The notes beneath the pieces are model-generated. The model worked only from the letters and a program-made list of their open reading frames with translations. It did not search any database and was not told where the DNA came from. A DNA stretch of 64,000 nucleotides. Source: Streptomyces canus (GTDB taxonomy: Bacteria; Actinomycetota; Actinomycetes; Streptomycetales; Streptomycetaceae). This document shows, one piece after another, positions 47,267-56,113 of the stretch (positions within the stretch are counted from its first letter, which is position 1; each line of letters starts with the position of its first letter). The position numbers were made by a program, and so were the translations under genes. Location: the NCBI RefSeq assembly GCF_001514145.1, contig NZ_KQ948661.1, forward strand, positions 1-64,000. The letters run 5' to 3'.

Positions 47267-48252
47267 TCGATCTCGACGCCTATGTGAAGGGAGTGCTCGA
47301 CGGGAAGCGGGCGATCGTGGCCCGCGCCATCACCCTCGTCGAGTCCACCCACCCCCGACACCGTTCGCAGGCACAGGAGTTGCTCACCGAGCTGCTCCCG
47401 CACAGCGGCCGGGCGCGGCGGATCGGGGTGAGCGGGGTGCCGGGCGTGGGCAAGTCGACGTTCATCGACGCGTTCGGCACGATGCTGACCTCGCTCGGGC
47501 ATCGGGTGGCGGTGCTCGCGGTGGACCCCTCCTCCAGCCGTACCGGCGGCTCGATCCTCGGCGACAAGACCCGGATGGAGCGCCTGGCCGTCGACCCGGC
47601 GGCCTTCGTAAGGCCCTCCCCCAGCGCGGGCACGCTCGGCGGAGTGGCGAAGGCGACCCGCGAGTCGATGGTCGTGATGGAGGCCGCCGGCTACGACGTG
47701 ATCCTGGTCGAGACCGTCGGCGTCGGGCAGTCGGAGACCGCGGTCGCCGACATGGTCGACTCCTTCCTGCTGCTGAGCCTGGCCCGCACCGGCGACCAGC
47801 TCCAGGGCATCAAGAAGGGCGTCCTGGAACTCGCCGACGTGATCGCGGTCAACAAGGCGGACGGCCCGCACGAGCGCGACGCCCGCTCGGCCGCACGTGA
47901 ACTGGCGGGCGCACTGCGGCTCATGCACGGCAAGGACGCCTTCTGGACTCCCCCGGTGCTGAGTTGCAGTGCCCGCGAGTCGACCGGCCTGGACGTGGTG
48001 TGGGAGCGGCTCGAGCAGCACCGGACGCTCCTCGACTCCACCGGGCGGCTCACCGCCAAGCGGCGGGACCAGCAGGTCGGCTGGGCCTGGGCGATGGTGC
48101 GGGACGAACTCCTCGGCCGCCTGCACGCCGACCCGGCTGTACGGTCCCTCGCCCCGGACCTCGAACAGCAGGTCAGGGACGGGCAGTTGACGGCGACGCT
48201 GGCCGCCGAGCGGATCCTCGAGGCGTTCGGTCAGGACACCGAGCGCAGGTAG
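47263..48252 (+). CDS. meaB: MeaB/ArgK-type GTPase, methylmalonyl-CoA mutase chaperone
   Basis: The 329-residue protein starts at GTG 47263 overlapping the mutB stop. The G1 motif is GVPGVGKST, the effector region LAVDPSSSRTGGSILGDKTR matches MeaB/LAO-ArgK proteins, and NKADGP is the guanine-specificity NKxD. It protects and reactivates methylmalonyl-CoA mutase and gates cofactor loading. Position in a mutAB-meaB operon is canonical. Confidence 0.96.
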
Positions 48253-48348
48253 GTGGCCGGCCGGGCGATCGCCGACGGGTTGCGGGGGCTCCCGCTTGAC
48301 GGGGCCAGGAGCGAGCGGTCAAGTCGGTCGGGCCGGGGCAGGCGGGAC

Positions 48349-49128
48349 TCACGCGGCCGGTCGGGGCGGAGAGCCCTGGGACTCCGGCTCCGCCTCCCCC
48401 ACCGCCACGTCGTCGGACGGGATCGCCGAGGCCTCCCGCACCTTGGCAACGGCCCCCGCCATCTGCTGCCGCAGCTCCTTCGGCACCTGGTCGCCGTGGA
48501 CGGCGCCCATCAGGTCCTGTGCGAGGTGGTGCAGCTTGGTGTTGGTGTTCTGGGAGACGGCGACGAGCACCGTCCAGGCGTCCTCGGCGCTCAGCCCGAA
48601 GGTGGCCATGACGATCCCGCGGGCCACGTCGATGGTCGGCCGGGTCCGCATCGCCCGGCGCAGCTGGTCGACCTCCAGGCGCAGATCCTGGTCGACCTCC
48701 GTGGGCCGGGACCGCTCCTCGGGGACGGGCGCGTGCTCGGCCGCCGGGGCGTCGGAGTTTCCGGAGTCCTCGGTCACGAACAGCTCCCGGGCACCTGTCA
48801 GGTCGAGAAGGCGTCCGACGGACGGGCTGTACTGCTGGACGGTGACCGTCTTGCCCTGGGCGAGGGCCTCCCGGCGCAGGTCCAGCAGGAGGTTGAGGCC
48901 GCCGCAGTCGCAGAACACGACTCCGTCCAGATCCAGGTCCACCCCGGTGGCCGAACGGTCCAGGACGGCGTACAGCTCGGACTGGAGCGCCTGGGCTCCG
49001 ATGTCGAACTCACCGCGGCAGGTGACGTCCGCCCGTTCCCCGGCCACCACGGCCTCGATCGTGGCCAGACACGGCGGACGCGCGTCCAGCGCGGTGAGGC
49101 GCTGCGCCGAGTGCGCAGGTTCCGGCAT
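48349..49128 (-). CDS. STAS-ANTAR protein: anti-sigma-factor antagonist fold fused to ANTAR RNA-binding domain
   Basis: From ATG 49128 (GGAGAGG upstream) the product has 259 residues. The N-terminal half (about 15-110) is a STAS domain: DVTCRGEFDIGAQALQSEL then LDLDGVVFCDCGGLNLLLDL. The expected Ser of SpoIIAA-type phosphorylation sites (DxSG) is replaced by DCGG. The C-terminal half (about 135-200) is an ANTAR domain (LRLEVDQLRRAMRTRPTIDV, GLSAEDAWTVLV), which binds paired RNA hairpins and prevents termination. The two domains would connect partner-switching stress signalling to transcription antitermination. It is divergent from a wHTH gene and convergent with meaB. A frame-extending ATG at 49143 has a weaker site. 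Confidence 0.83.
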   Translation of the reverse strand: MPEPAHSAQRLTALDARPPCLATIEAVVAGERADVTCRGEFDIGAQALQSELYAVLDRSATGVDLDLDGVVFCDCGGLNLLLDLRREALAQGKTVTVQQYSPSVGRLLDLTGARELFVTEDSGNSDAPAAEHAPVPEERSRPTEVDQDLRLEVDQLRRAMRTRPTIDVARGIVMATFGLSAEDAWTVLVAVSQNTNTKLHHLAQDLMGAVHGDQVPKELRQQMAGAVAKVREASAIPSDDVAVGEAEPESQGSPPRPAA

Positions 49129-49223
49129 GGCCCTCTCCCTCATGTGCTCGGCTGCCTCCGCCTCTCAGATTCCCTCCCCCCACCCACGCACGTCAACCAA
49201 TACATGAAATTAAGTTCAGGTTT

Positions 49224-49253
49224 TTGAATGCGTGAACATAGGGTCGCTAGACT
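49224..49253 (+). promoter_or_regulatory. predicted promoter giving a leaderless mRNA for the wHTH gene
   Basis: TTGAAT at 49224-49229 and TAGACT at 49248-49253 are separated by 18 bases. The -10 element ends 6 bases before the ATG at 49260, so transcription should begin at or next to the start codon. No Shine-Dalgarno sequence is present (GACTGCTGCC). GTTCA-N14-TGAAC, at about 49214-49237, flanks the -35 and could be an operator. Confidence 0.55.
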
Positions 49254-49259
49254 GCTGCC

Positions 49260-49604
49260 ATGGATGGAGTGCCCGAATCTCACACCGGATGGACGTTCGT
49301 CACCAACCACGCACGCGTGCTGGCCGTGATCGCCGACAATCACAGCGCCCGGATCCGCGACATCGCGGCGCACTGCCGCCTCACCGAACGCGCCGTCCAG
49401 AAGATCATTTCCGATCTGGAGCAGGACGGATACCTCTCGCACGTACGGGAGGGTCGCACCAACACCTATCGCATCGAGCCCGGCAAGGTGCTGCGCCATC
49501 CCGCCGAGGCCGGGCTGACGGTGGCGTCACTGCTCTCCCTGCTCGTCCAGGACGAGGTGGACCGCAGCCCGTTCCCCGAGAGCCGGCGGCACTCTCCGGC
49601 CTGA
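49260..49604 (+). CDS. winged-helix transcriptional regulator (MarR/ArsR-like)
   Basis: The 114-residue protein is a single winged helix: VLAVIADNHSARIRDIAAHC leading to LTERAVQKIISDLEQDGYLS, followed by the wing HVREGRTNTYRIEP. No ligand or metal site is evident. It is divergent from the STAS-ANTAR gene across a 131-base region and may regulate itself and that gene. The mRNA is predicted to be leaderless. Confidence 0.85.
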   Translation: MDGVPESHTGWTFVTNHARVLAVIADNHSARIRDIAAHCRLTERAVQKIISDLEQDGYLSHVREGRTNTYRIEPGKVLRHPAEAGLTVASLLSLLVQDEVDRSPFPESRRHSPA

Positions 49605-49890
49605 CACGACACGCGGGCCCCACCCGCCCCGGCAGGTGACCCGTACAGCGGGAACACGTCCCGGCGCGACCGCGATCAGCACGGGTGAGATTCCGGAAAC
49701 GCCGCGTTCATGACAACCAGGCCCTTCGGTAACAACCGCTTTCTAGCGTGACAGGCCGTGGGATCCGAGTCGTATACAGGGTCATGAACCGCTCACGACG
49801 GCCCGTCGACCTCCCGGCCTGCCGACGACGCCAAGGCGGGGCTCCCACGCATCCCCCACCGCCCGCACGAGCAGCACCGGGAGGCGTGAC
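49605..49890. promoter_or_regulatory. upstream region of the NCS1 permease
   Basis: These 286 bases contain no coding frame. The less GC-rich part around 49690-49750 (TTCATGACAACCAGG, GGTAACAACCGC, CTTTCTAGCGTGACAG) probably holds the permease promoter; hexamers are not clear. A GGGAGG site sits 6 bases before the permease ATG. Confidence 0.4.
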
Positions 49891-51537
49891 ATGAGCACCA
49901 CAGAGTCACGGCCGGCAACGGCAGACCCGTCGAAATCCGCCGATCAGGCAGTCAAGGAGACCCTGGAGGACTACACCCTCCGGTTCGCGCCCCGCAGCTA
50001 CCGCCGCTGGACCCCCATGGTCGTGGCCACCACGGCACTCGGCGGCATCGCCTACATGGCCGACTTCTCCATCGGCGCCGGCATCGGCCTGGCCCACGGC
50101 ACCGGCAACGCGCTCGTGGCCATCGCGGTCGCCGCCGTCGTCATCTTCGTCACCGGTTTCCCCCTCGCCTACTACGGCGCCCGCTACAACATCGACCTCG
50201 ACCTGATCACCCGCGGCTCCGGCTTCGGCTACTACGGCTCGGTGCTCACCAGCGTCATCTTCGCCAGCTTCACCTTCATCTTCTTCGCCCTCGAAGGCTC
50301 GATCATGGCCCAGGGCCTCAAGCTCGGCCTCGGACTGCCCTTGTGGCTGGGCTACCTGGTCTCCACGCTGATGGTGATCCCGCTGGTCATCTACGGCATG
50401 AAGGCGCTCAGCAAACTCCAGGTCTGGACGACCCCGGTCTGGCTGCTGCTGATGGTCGGCCCGCTCGTCTACCTCGTCTCCACCGACCCGGGCACCGTCG
50501 ACCGCTTCCTCGCCTACGCGGGCACCGACGGCGACGGCGGGGTCAACACCGCCTCCGTGCTGCTGGGCGCGGGTGTGTGCCTCTCGCTCATCGCGCAGAT
50601 CGGTGAGCAGATCGACTATCTGCGCTTCATGCCGCCCAAGACCGAGGCGAACAAGCGCACTTGGTGGACCGCGGTGGTCATGGCCGGACCCGGCTGGGTG
50701 GTGCTCGGCGCGCTCAAGCAGGCCATCGGTGTCTTCCTCGCCGTCTACATCCTGGCCAAGGTCGGACCGGACGTCGCGCCCGAGCCGATCCAGCAGTTCA
50801 AGGGCGCCTTCGACGCGATGATGCCGTCCTGGCTGGTGCTCCCGCTGGCCGTGGCCCTCGTCGTGATCAGCCAGATCAAGATCAACGTGACGAACGCCTA
50901 CTCCGGGTCGCTCGCCTGGACCAACTCCTTCACCCGGCTCACCCGGCACTACCCCGGCCGCATGGTCTTCGTCCTGGTCAACCTGGGCTTCGCGCTGGTC
51001 CTGATGGAGGCCGACATGTTCAGCTTCCTCAACGACATCCTGGGCTTCTACTCCAACTGCGCGATCGCCTGGGTCGTCACCGTCGCCACCGACATCGGCA
51101 TCAACAAGTACCTGCTCAAACTCTCCCCGCACGCCCCCGAGTTCCGCCGCGGCATGCTCTACGCGGTCAACCCCGTGGGGGTGGTGGCCTTCGTGGCCGC
51201 GTCCGCCCTGTCCATCGCCATGTACTTCCACGGCCTGGGCGACACCCTCCAGCCGTACTCCCCCGTCGCCGCCGCCGTCATCGCCTTCGTCCTCACCCCG
51301 CTGATGGCGATCGTCACCAAGGGCAAGTACTACCTGCGCCGCGCCGACGACGGCATCGACGAGCCCCTGCTCGACGCGGAGGGCAACCCCAGCGCGGTCA
51401 CCTACGACTGCCACGTCTGCCACCAGCCCTACGAGCGCCCGGACCTGGCCGCCTGCGCCACCCACGACGCGGTGGTCTGCTCCCTGTGCCTGAGCACGGA
51501 CAAGACCGGCGACCACGTCCTGCCCGCCACCGTCTGA
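49891..51537 (+). CDS. NCS1-family cytosine/purine permease with Cys-rich C-terminal tail
   Basis: The 548-residue protein has about 12 membrane segments and belongs to the nucleobase-cation-symport-1 type (SIGAGIGLAHGTGNALVAIA, LITRGSGFGYYGSV). The exact substrate is unclear; the family carries cytosine, purines, hydantoins and similar compounds with Na+ or H+. The unusual part is the last 45 residues after the final helix: CHVC, then AAC-ATHD, then CSLC, resembling a zinc-ribbon or treble-clef metal site, in the cytoplasm by topology. It stands alone between a promoter region and a strong hairpin. Confidence 0.88.
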   Translation: MSTTESRPATADPSKSADQAVKETLEDYTLRFAPRSYRRWTPMVVATTALGGIAYMADFSIGAGIGLAHGTGNALVAIAVAAVVIFVTGFPLAYYGARYNIDLDLITRGSGFGYYGSVLTSVIFASFTFIFFALEGSIMAQGLKLGLGLPLWLGYLVSTLMVIPLVIYGMKALSKLQVWTTPVWLLLMVGPLVYLVSTDPGTVDRFLAYAGTDGDGGVNTASVLLGAGVCLSLIAQIGEQIDYLRFMPPKTEANKRTWWTAVVMAGPGWVVLGALKQAIGVFLAVYILAKVGPDVAPEPIQQFKGAFDAMMPSWLVLPLAVALVVISQIKINVTNAYSGSLAWTNSFTRLTRHYPGRMVFVLVNLGFALVLMEADMFSFLNDILGFYSNCAIAWVVTVATDIGINKYLLKLSPHAPEFRRGMLYAVNPVGVVAFVAASALSIAMYFHGLGDTLQPYSPVAAAVIAFVLTPLMAIVTKGKYYLRRADDGIDEPLLDAEGNPSAVTYDCHVCHQPYERPDLAACATHDAVVCSLCLSTDKTGDHVLPATV

Positions 51538-51542
51538 CACCA

Positions 51543-51576
51543 CCCGGTACGCCCTCCCGTCCGGGGGCGTACCGGG
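51543..51576. terminator. bidirectional hairpin terminator between permease and rox
   Basis: CCCGGTACGCCC and GGGCGTACCGGG form a perfect 12-bp stem with a 10-base loop. It lies 6 bases after the permease stop and 19 bases before the stop of the convergent rox gene. Confidence 0.85.
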
Positions 51577-51595
51577 CCCGCCCCCTTGGTCTGCC

Positions 51596-53026
51596 TCACT
51601 CGCGGACAGCCGCGCCGAACCACCTGGGCAGCCGGTCGAGCAGTTCCCGCTGGTCCTCGCCGACCCACGCCACATGGCCGTCCGGCCGCAGCAGTACCGC
51701 GGGCACGTCCAGTTCCTCGCTGACATCGACGACGTGGTCGACCCGGTCCGACCAGCCCGCCACCGAGAGCCGGCCGGTCCGGTCGAGCAGCAGTCCGCGG
51801 CCGGCGTGCATCAGCCCGTAGAGGTGGCCGCGCCTCAGCGTGAGGTCCCGCAGACGCCGGCCGACGAGTTCATGACCCGCACCGAAGTCGTAGCGGACAC
51901 CGATCGCGGTGATCTTCTCGATCAGGTACCGGTTCACCTCGTCGAAGTCCATCAGCTGCGCCAGCAGCCGACGCACCGCCTGCGGTCCCGGCTCGGTGGA
52001 CAGCAGCTCCATCTGGGCACGGGTGTTGTTCAGCACGTCGGCGGCCACCGGGTGCCGTTCGGCGTGGTAGCTGTCCAGCAGGTCCTGCGGTGCCCAGCCG
52101 GTCACCTCGGCGGCCAGCTTCCAGCCCAGGTTGAACGCGTCCTGGATACCGAGGTTGAGGCCCTGCCCGCCCACCGGCGGGTGGACGTGCGCCGCGTCGC
52201 CGGCCAGCAGCACCCGGCCGACCCGGTAGCGCTCGGCCTGCCGGGTGGCGTCGCCGAAGCGGGAGAGCCAGCGTGGTGAGTGCACGCCGAAGTCCGTGCC
52301 GGCGACCGCCCTGAGCTGCCGCTTGAACTCCTCCAGGGTCGGCGCGACCGAGCGGTCGCCGGTCACCGCCTCGGCGGGCACGACGACGCGGTACAGCCCG
52401 TCCCCGACGGGTCCGAGGCCGAACAGCTTCTGGGTTTGCCGGACTTGGCTCACCACGGCGGCCACCGTCTCCGGCGGCACGCCCACCTCCATCGCGCCCA
52501 GCAGGATCTCGACCTCGGCGGGCGCGCCGGGGAAAGCGACACCGAGCAGCTTGCGCACCGTGCTGCGGCCGCCGTCGCAGCCGACGAGATACCGCGCGCG
52601 CAGCCGCGTGCCGTCGGCGAGTTCGGCGTTCACCCCGTCGGCGTCCTGGCTCAGCCCGACCAGCTCGCAGCCGCGCCGGAGCTCGGTGCCGAGCTCGACG
52701 GCGTGCTCGGCCAGCAGGCGATCGGTGACCGTCTGCGGGATGCCGAGGACATAGGCGTGCGCGCTGTCCAGCCGGGCAGGCCAGGGCTTGTCGATGGCGG
52801 CGAAGAAACCGCCGGTCTCGAACCGCTTTCCGTGCGCGAGGAACCGCTCCAGCAGCCCTCGCTGGTCCATCACCTCGATGCTGCGCACGTGCAGGCCGAG
52901 CGAGCGGACGATCTCGGTCGGCTCCGCCGCCTTCTCCAGCACGACCACCCGCACACCGTGCAACCGCAACTCGGCGGCCAGCATCAGACCGGTCGGTCCG
53001 CCACCGGCGATGATCACGTCGAACAC
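51596..53026 (-). CDS. rox: rifamycin monooxygenase (FAD-dependent, Rox type)
   Basis: From GTG 53026, preceded by GGGGGA, the product has 476 residues, the standard Rox length. Features: FAD/NADPH dinucleotide fold IIAGGGPTGLMLAAEL at the N-terminus, the DG motif (VGCDGGRSTVRKLLG), the GD motif VLLAGDAAHVHPPVGGQGLN, and a thioredoxin-like C-terminal domain (DVPAVLLRPDGHVAWVG). By memory of the family the sequence is very close to Streptomyces Rox, which hydroxylates rifamycin at the naphthoquinone and opens its ring, giving resistance. A RAE-like palindrome lies 55 bases upstream of the start. Other class A aromatic hydroxylases are less likely. Confidence 0.87.
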   Translation of the reverse strand: MFDVIIAGGGPTGLMLAAELRLHGVRVVVLEKAAEPTEIVRSLGLHVRSIEVMDQRGLLERFLAHGKRFETGGFFAAIDKPWPARLDSAHAYVLGIPQTVTDRLLAEHAVELGTELRRGCELVGLSQDADGVNAELADGTRLRARYLVGCDGGRSTVRKLLGVAFPGAPAEVEILLGAMEVGVPPETVAAVVSQVRQTQKLFGLGPVGDGLYRVVVPAEAVTGDRSVAPTLEEFKRQLRAVAGTDFGVHSPRWLSRFGDATRQAERYRVGRVLLAGDAAHVHPPVGGQGLNLGIQDAFNLGWKLAAEVTGWAPQDLLDSYHAERHPVAADVLNNTRAQMELLSTEPGPQAVRRLLAQLMDFDEVNRYLIEKITAIGVRYDFGAGHELVGRRLRDLTLRRGHLYGLMHAGRGLLLDRTGRLSVAGWSDRVDHVVDVSEELDVPAVLLRPDGHVAWVGEDQRELLDRLPRWFGAAVRE

Positions 53027-53081
53027 TGGATCCCCCGTTTCCGCAGGTTCTGGCCTCGGACGGGGATTGTGCGGCACCACC

Positions 53082-53104
53082 GGGGCCTTGCCGCAAGGTC
53101 CCCC
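53082..53104 (-). promoter_or_regulatory. rifamycin-associated element (RAE)-like inverted repeat
   Basis: Read on the rox coding strand the sequence is GGGGACCTTGCGGCAAGGCCCC, an imperfect palindrome with TTGC/GCAA at its centre. It matches, as I recall it, the RAE consensus found upstream of rifamycin-inactivating genes in actinomycetes. TTGCGG within it may also act as the -35 element; CACAAT, 19 bases downstream, is a possible -10. Confidence 0.8.
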
Positions 53105-53218
53105 GTGGGTTATACGTTGAAGAGGGCAAGGAGGTGTGACCTCCTTGCCTTTGCTCATGTGCCCGTGCGGACCGCGGATCAGGGCGAGCCGGTCCGCCGA
53201 ATCGGGGCCGCCCGGCGG

Positions 53219-54241
53219 TCAGGCGGTGGCCGGTGCCGGTCCGACCAGTTCGGACAGGACGTCCTCCATGGTCACGAATCCGAGGACGGCCCCCGTCTCC
53301 CCCGTCACCGCCGCCAGATGACTCCCGTCGGCGCGCAGCGCGGTGAGGGTGTCGTCCAGCGGTGTGTCGATGCGGACCCGGGTGACCGGGTGCAGGGTGG
53401 CGCGGGGGAAGGGCCGGTCGCGGTCGGTGACGCCGAGGGTGTCCTTGATGTGCAGATAGCCCAGCAGGGTGCCGTCCGGGCCGGTGACCGGGAAGCGGGA
53501 GTAGCCCGCCTCGGCGGCGACCCGCTCGAGCCGCGCCGGGGTGACCGAGACGTCCACGGTCCGCATCTTCTGGGTGGGGACGAGGATCTCGCCGACCGGC
53601 CGGGTGCCCAGCTCCAGCGCGTCCCGCAGCCGCTCGCCGTCCGCGGGCGAGAGCAGTCCCGCCTCACTGGCGTCGACGACCATGCGGGCGAGCTGGTCGT
53701 CGGTGAACACCGACTCGACCTCGTCCTTGGGCTCCACGCGCAGCAGCTTCAGCAGAGTGTTGGCGAAGGCGTTGATGCCGAACACGAAAGGCTTCAACGC
53801 GCGCGTGAGGGCCACGAGAGGCGGTCCCAGCAGCAGGGCGGTCGGCACGGGGGCCGCGAGCGCGATGTTCTTCGGGACCATCTCGCCGATCAGCATGTGC
53901 AGATACGTGGCCAGCGACAGCGCGATGACGAACGCGATCGGGTGCACGAGTCCCTGCGGGATGTGGGCTGCCTGGAAGGCGGGCTCCAGCAGGTGCGCGA
54001 TGGCCGGTTCGGCGACCGCGCCGAGCACCAGCGAGGAGACGGTGATGCCGAGTTGGGCGGTGGCCATCATCGCGGAGAGGTGTTCGAGACCCCACAGGGT
54101 CATCCGGGCCCGCTTGTGGCCGGCACGCGCGCTTGGCTCGATCTGGCTGCGGCGCACGGAGATCAGGGCGAACTCGCCGCCCACGAAGAAGGCGTTGGTC
54201 AGCAGCGTCAGCGCGCCGACGAGCAGCTGGACGGTGGTCAT
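53219..54241 (-). CDS. CNNM/CorC-type membrane protein with DUF21 and CBS domains (short form)
   Basis: The 340-residue protein has an N-terminal DUF21 transmembrane domain (about residues 1-180, with FFVGGEFALISVRRSQIE and MLIGEMVPKNIAL) and two CBS motifs (about 200-330: GEILVPTQKMRTVDVSV and FVTMEDVLSELVG). It lacks the CorC/HlyC C-terminal domain. Such proteins are linked to Mg2+ or other metal efflux; the hemolysin name is historical. It overlaps its upstream paralogue by ATGA, so the two are made together and may form a heterodimer. Confidence 0.88.
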   Translation of the reverse strand: MTTVQLLVGALTLLTNAFFVGGEFALISVRRSQIEPSARAGHKRARMTLWGLEHLSAMMATAQLGITVSSLVLGAVAEPAIAHLLEPAFQAAHIPQGLVHPIAFVIALSLATYLHMLIGEMVPKNIALAAPVPTALLLGPPLVALTRALKPFVFGINAFANTLLKLLRVEPKDEVESVFTDDQLARMVVDASEAGLLSPADGERLRDALELGTRPVGEILVPTQKMRTVDVSVTPARLERVAAEAGYSRFPVTGPDGTLLGYLHIKDTLGVTDRDRPFPRATLHPVTRVRIDTPLDDTLTALRADGSHLAAVTGETGAVLGFVTMEDVLSELVGPAPATA

Positions 54242-55563
54242 CGGGTCTCCTCCCCGGCCTGGACCAGATCCCGGGCGGGCTCCGGCGCGGTGATGCGGAC
54301 GCGGTCGGCGCGATGGTGGCCGACGTCCAGGACCTCCAGGCGCCAGCCGTCCAGGTCGACGTCGTCGCCCTTCGCGGGGATGCGTGCGAGGCGGGTGGCG
54401 ACCAGTCCGGCCACCGTCTCGTACGGCCCCTCGGGAGCCGTGAGCCCTATCTCGCCGAGCCGGTCCACGCGGACCGAGCCCTCCGCCTCCCAGGCCCGCA
54501 CACCGGCGGGCCGCAGGTCGGGTATCTCCACTGGGTCGTGCTCGTCGCGGACCTCTCCGACGACCTCCTCCACGATGTCCTCGACCGTCGCCACGCCCGC
54601 CGTGCCGCCGTACTCGTCGATGACGACGGCCATGGTGCGCATCGCCCGCATCCGCTCCAGCAATCGGTCCGCGGTGAGGCTGTCGGGAACCAGCAAGGGA
54701 TCGGTGGCCAGTTCGGTGACCGGGGTGACGGACCGCTTCTCCGGCTCCAGGGCGAGCACGTCACGGATGTGCACGGTGCCGATGACCTCGTCCAGGCTGT
54801 CCCGGTAGACGGGGAAGCGGGACAGGCCGGTGGCGTGGGTGAGGTTCGCGGCGTCGGCGGCGGTGGCGTGGGCTTCGAGGGCCTTGACGTCGACGCGCGG
54901 TGTCATGACGTTCTCGGCGGTCAGCTCGCCCAGGTGCAGGGTGCGCACGAACAGTTCGGCGGAGTCGGCCTCCAGGGCGCCCTCGGCGGCGGAGTGCTCG
55001 GCGAGTGCGACCAGTTCCTCGGGGCTGCGGGCGGAGGCCAGCTCCTCGGCGGGCTCCAGGCCGAAGCGTCGTACGAATCGGTTCGCGGTGTTGTTGAGAT
55101 GGCGGATGAAGGGGCCGAAGAGAGCGGTGAAGGCGCTCTGCGGTCCGGCCACCACCTTGGCGACGGCCAGCGGGCGGGAGATCGCCCAGTTCTTCGGCAC
55201 CAGCTCGCCCACCACCATCAGCACGACGGTGGACAGGGCCACGCCCAGCGCGGTCGCCACCGGCGCGGCGGCTCCGCCGAGGCCGACGGCCTCCAGCGGG
55301 CCTCTGAGGAGCACCGCGAGGGAGGGTTCGGCGAGCATGCCGATCACCAGCGAGGTGACCGTGATGCCGAGCTGGGCGCCGGAGAGCTGGAGGGTCAGCC
55401 GGCGTACGGCCCTGAGCGCGCCCTCGGCGCCGCGCTCACCGGCCTCGGCGGCCCGCTCCAGGTCACCGCGCTCGACGGTGGTCAGGGAGAACTCGGCCGC
55501 GACGAACACGGCACAGGCCAGGGTGAGGAGCAGGGCCAGCACCAGCAACAGGATCTCGGTCAC
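54238..55563 (-). CDS. CNNM/CorC-type membrane protein with DUF21, CBS and CorC_HlyC domains
   Basis: The 441-residue paralogue starts at GTG 55563. Domain order: DUF21 (1-190, VFVAAEFSLTTVERGDLERA and VVGELVPKNWAI), paired CBS (about 210-330; VIDEYGGTAGVATVEDIVEE), then a CorC_HlyC transporter-associated domain (about 345-430). Membrane segments fit four helices in the DUF21 part. Likely function: magnesium/cobalt homeostasis at the cell membrane. First gene of a two-gene operon. Confidence 0.9.
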   Translation of the reverse strand: MTEILLLVLALLLTLACAVFVAAEFSLTTVERGDLERAAEAGERGAEGALRAVRRLTLQLSGAQLGITVTSLVIGMLAEPSLAVLLRGPLEAVGLGGAAAPVATALGVALSTVVLMVVGELVPKNWAISRPLAVAKVVAGPQSAFTALFGPFIRHLNNTANRFVRRFGLEPAEELASARSPEELVALAEHSAAEGALEADSAELFVRTLHLGELTAENVMTPRVDVKALEAHATAADAANLTHATGLSRFPVYRDSLDEVIGTVHIRDVLALEPEKRSVTPVTELATDPLLVPDSLTADRLLERMRAMRTMAVVIDEYGGTAGVATVEDIVEEVVGEVRDEHDPVEIPDLRPAGVRAWEAEGSVRVDRLGEIGLTAPEGPYETVAGLVATRLARIPAKGDDVDLDGWRLEVLDVGHHRADRVRITAPEPARDLVQAGEETR

Positions 55564-55820
55564 CGGTCCACCCCCGCCCGTCCGTGAGGGGGGAATGCGG
55601 CGCGGCCGGTACTGGGAGGCTCACCCATTGCGGAACTGTGGCTCCTTCTTGGAGGGGCAGGTTGCACCCAATGGTAAAGGATGGGCAAAGCAACCTGGGG
55701 CTACGCCCACGTCGGCTGCATCACTTGGCCTTCCCCTTCGCCCCCGGCCTGCGGGTACGCTGCCGGTCCGGCGGGCATCTCGTCCGACCCAGGTGCCAAC
55801 CTCTGACGGAGGCTTCCCCC

Positions 55821-56045
55821 ATGTTCGGACTGAGTGAGCTCGCGATCGTCCTGCTCGTCGTCATAGCGGTCATCGCCGTCAAGAAGGGTCCGGAACTGAC
55901 CCGCACCGCGGGCAAGTCGGCACGCATCCTCAAGGCGGAGGCGCGTGCGGCGAAGGACGGCGGCCCGGAACCCCAGGTCATCCAGGGGGAGGTCGTCCGG
56001 CCCGGGACCGGCGCGGGAACCGAGCAGAGCCACGGCACACGCTGA
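55821..56045 (+). CDS. tatA: twin-arginine translocase subunit TatA/E-type
   Basis: From ATG 55821, after GGAGG, the 74-residue product has the TatA pattern: short N-terminus (MFGLSELAI), one hydrophobic helix, the hinge KKGPELTRTAGKSARILKAE forming the amphipathic helix, and an acidic variable tail. TatA oligomers form the pore of the Tat export system. It is shorter than the main streptomycete TatA and is not next to tatC, so it may be an accessory paralogue. Confidence 0.85.
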   Translation: MFGLSELAIVLLVVIAVIAVKKGPELTRTAGKSARILKAEARAAKDGGPEPQVIQGEVVRPGTGAGTEQSHGTR

Positions 56046-56113
56046 GAAGCGCGACGCCGGGAGTACGGGTTTCCCCTGCCGGCCGGCCCCCGATGCCCCA
56101 TGATGAGCGGGCC

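Noticed and set aside
48253..48348. Possible terminator between meaB and the STAS-ANTAR gene
   Set aside because: Only a weak 6-bp CTTGAC/GTCAAG pairing was found; not strong enough to call.
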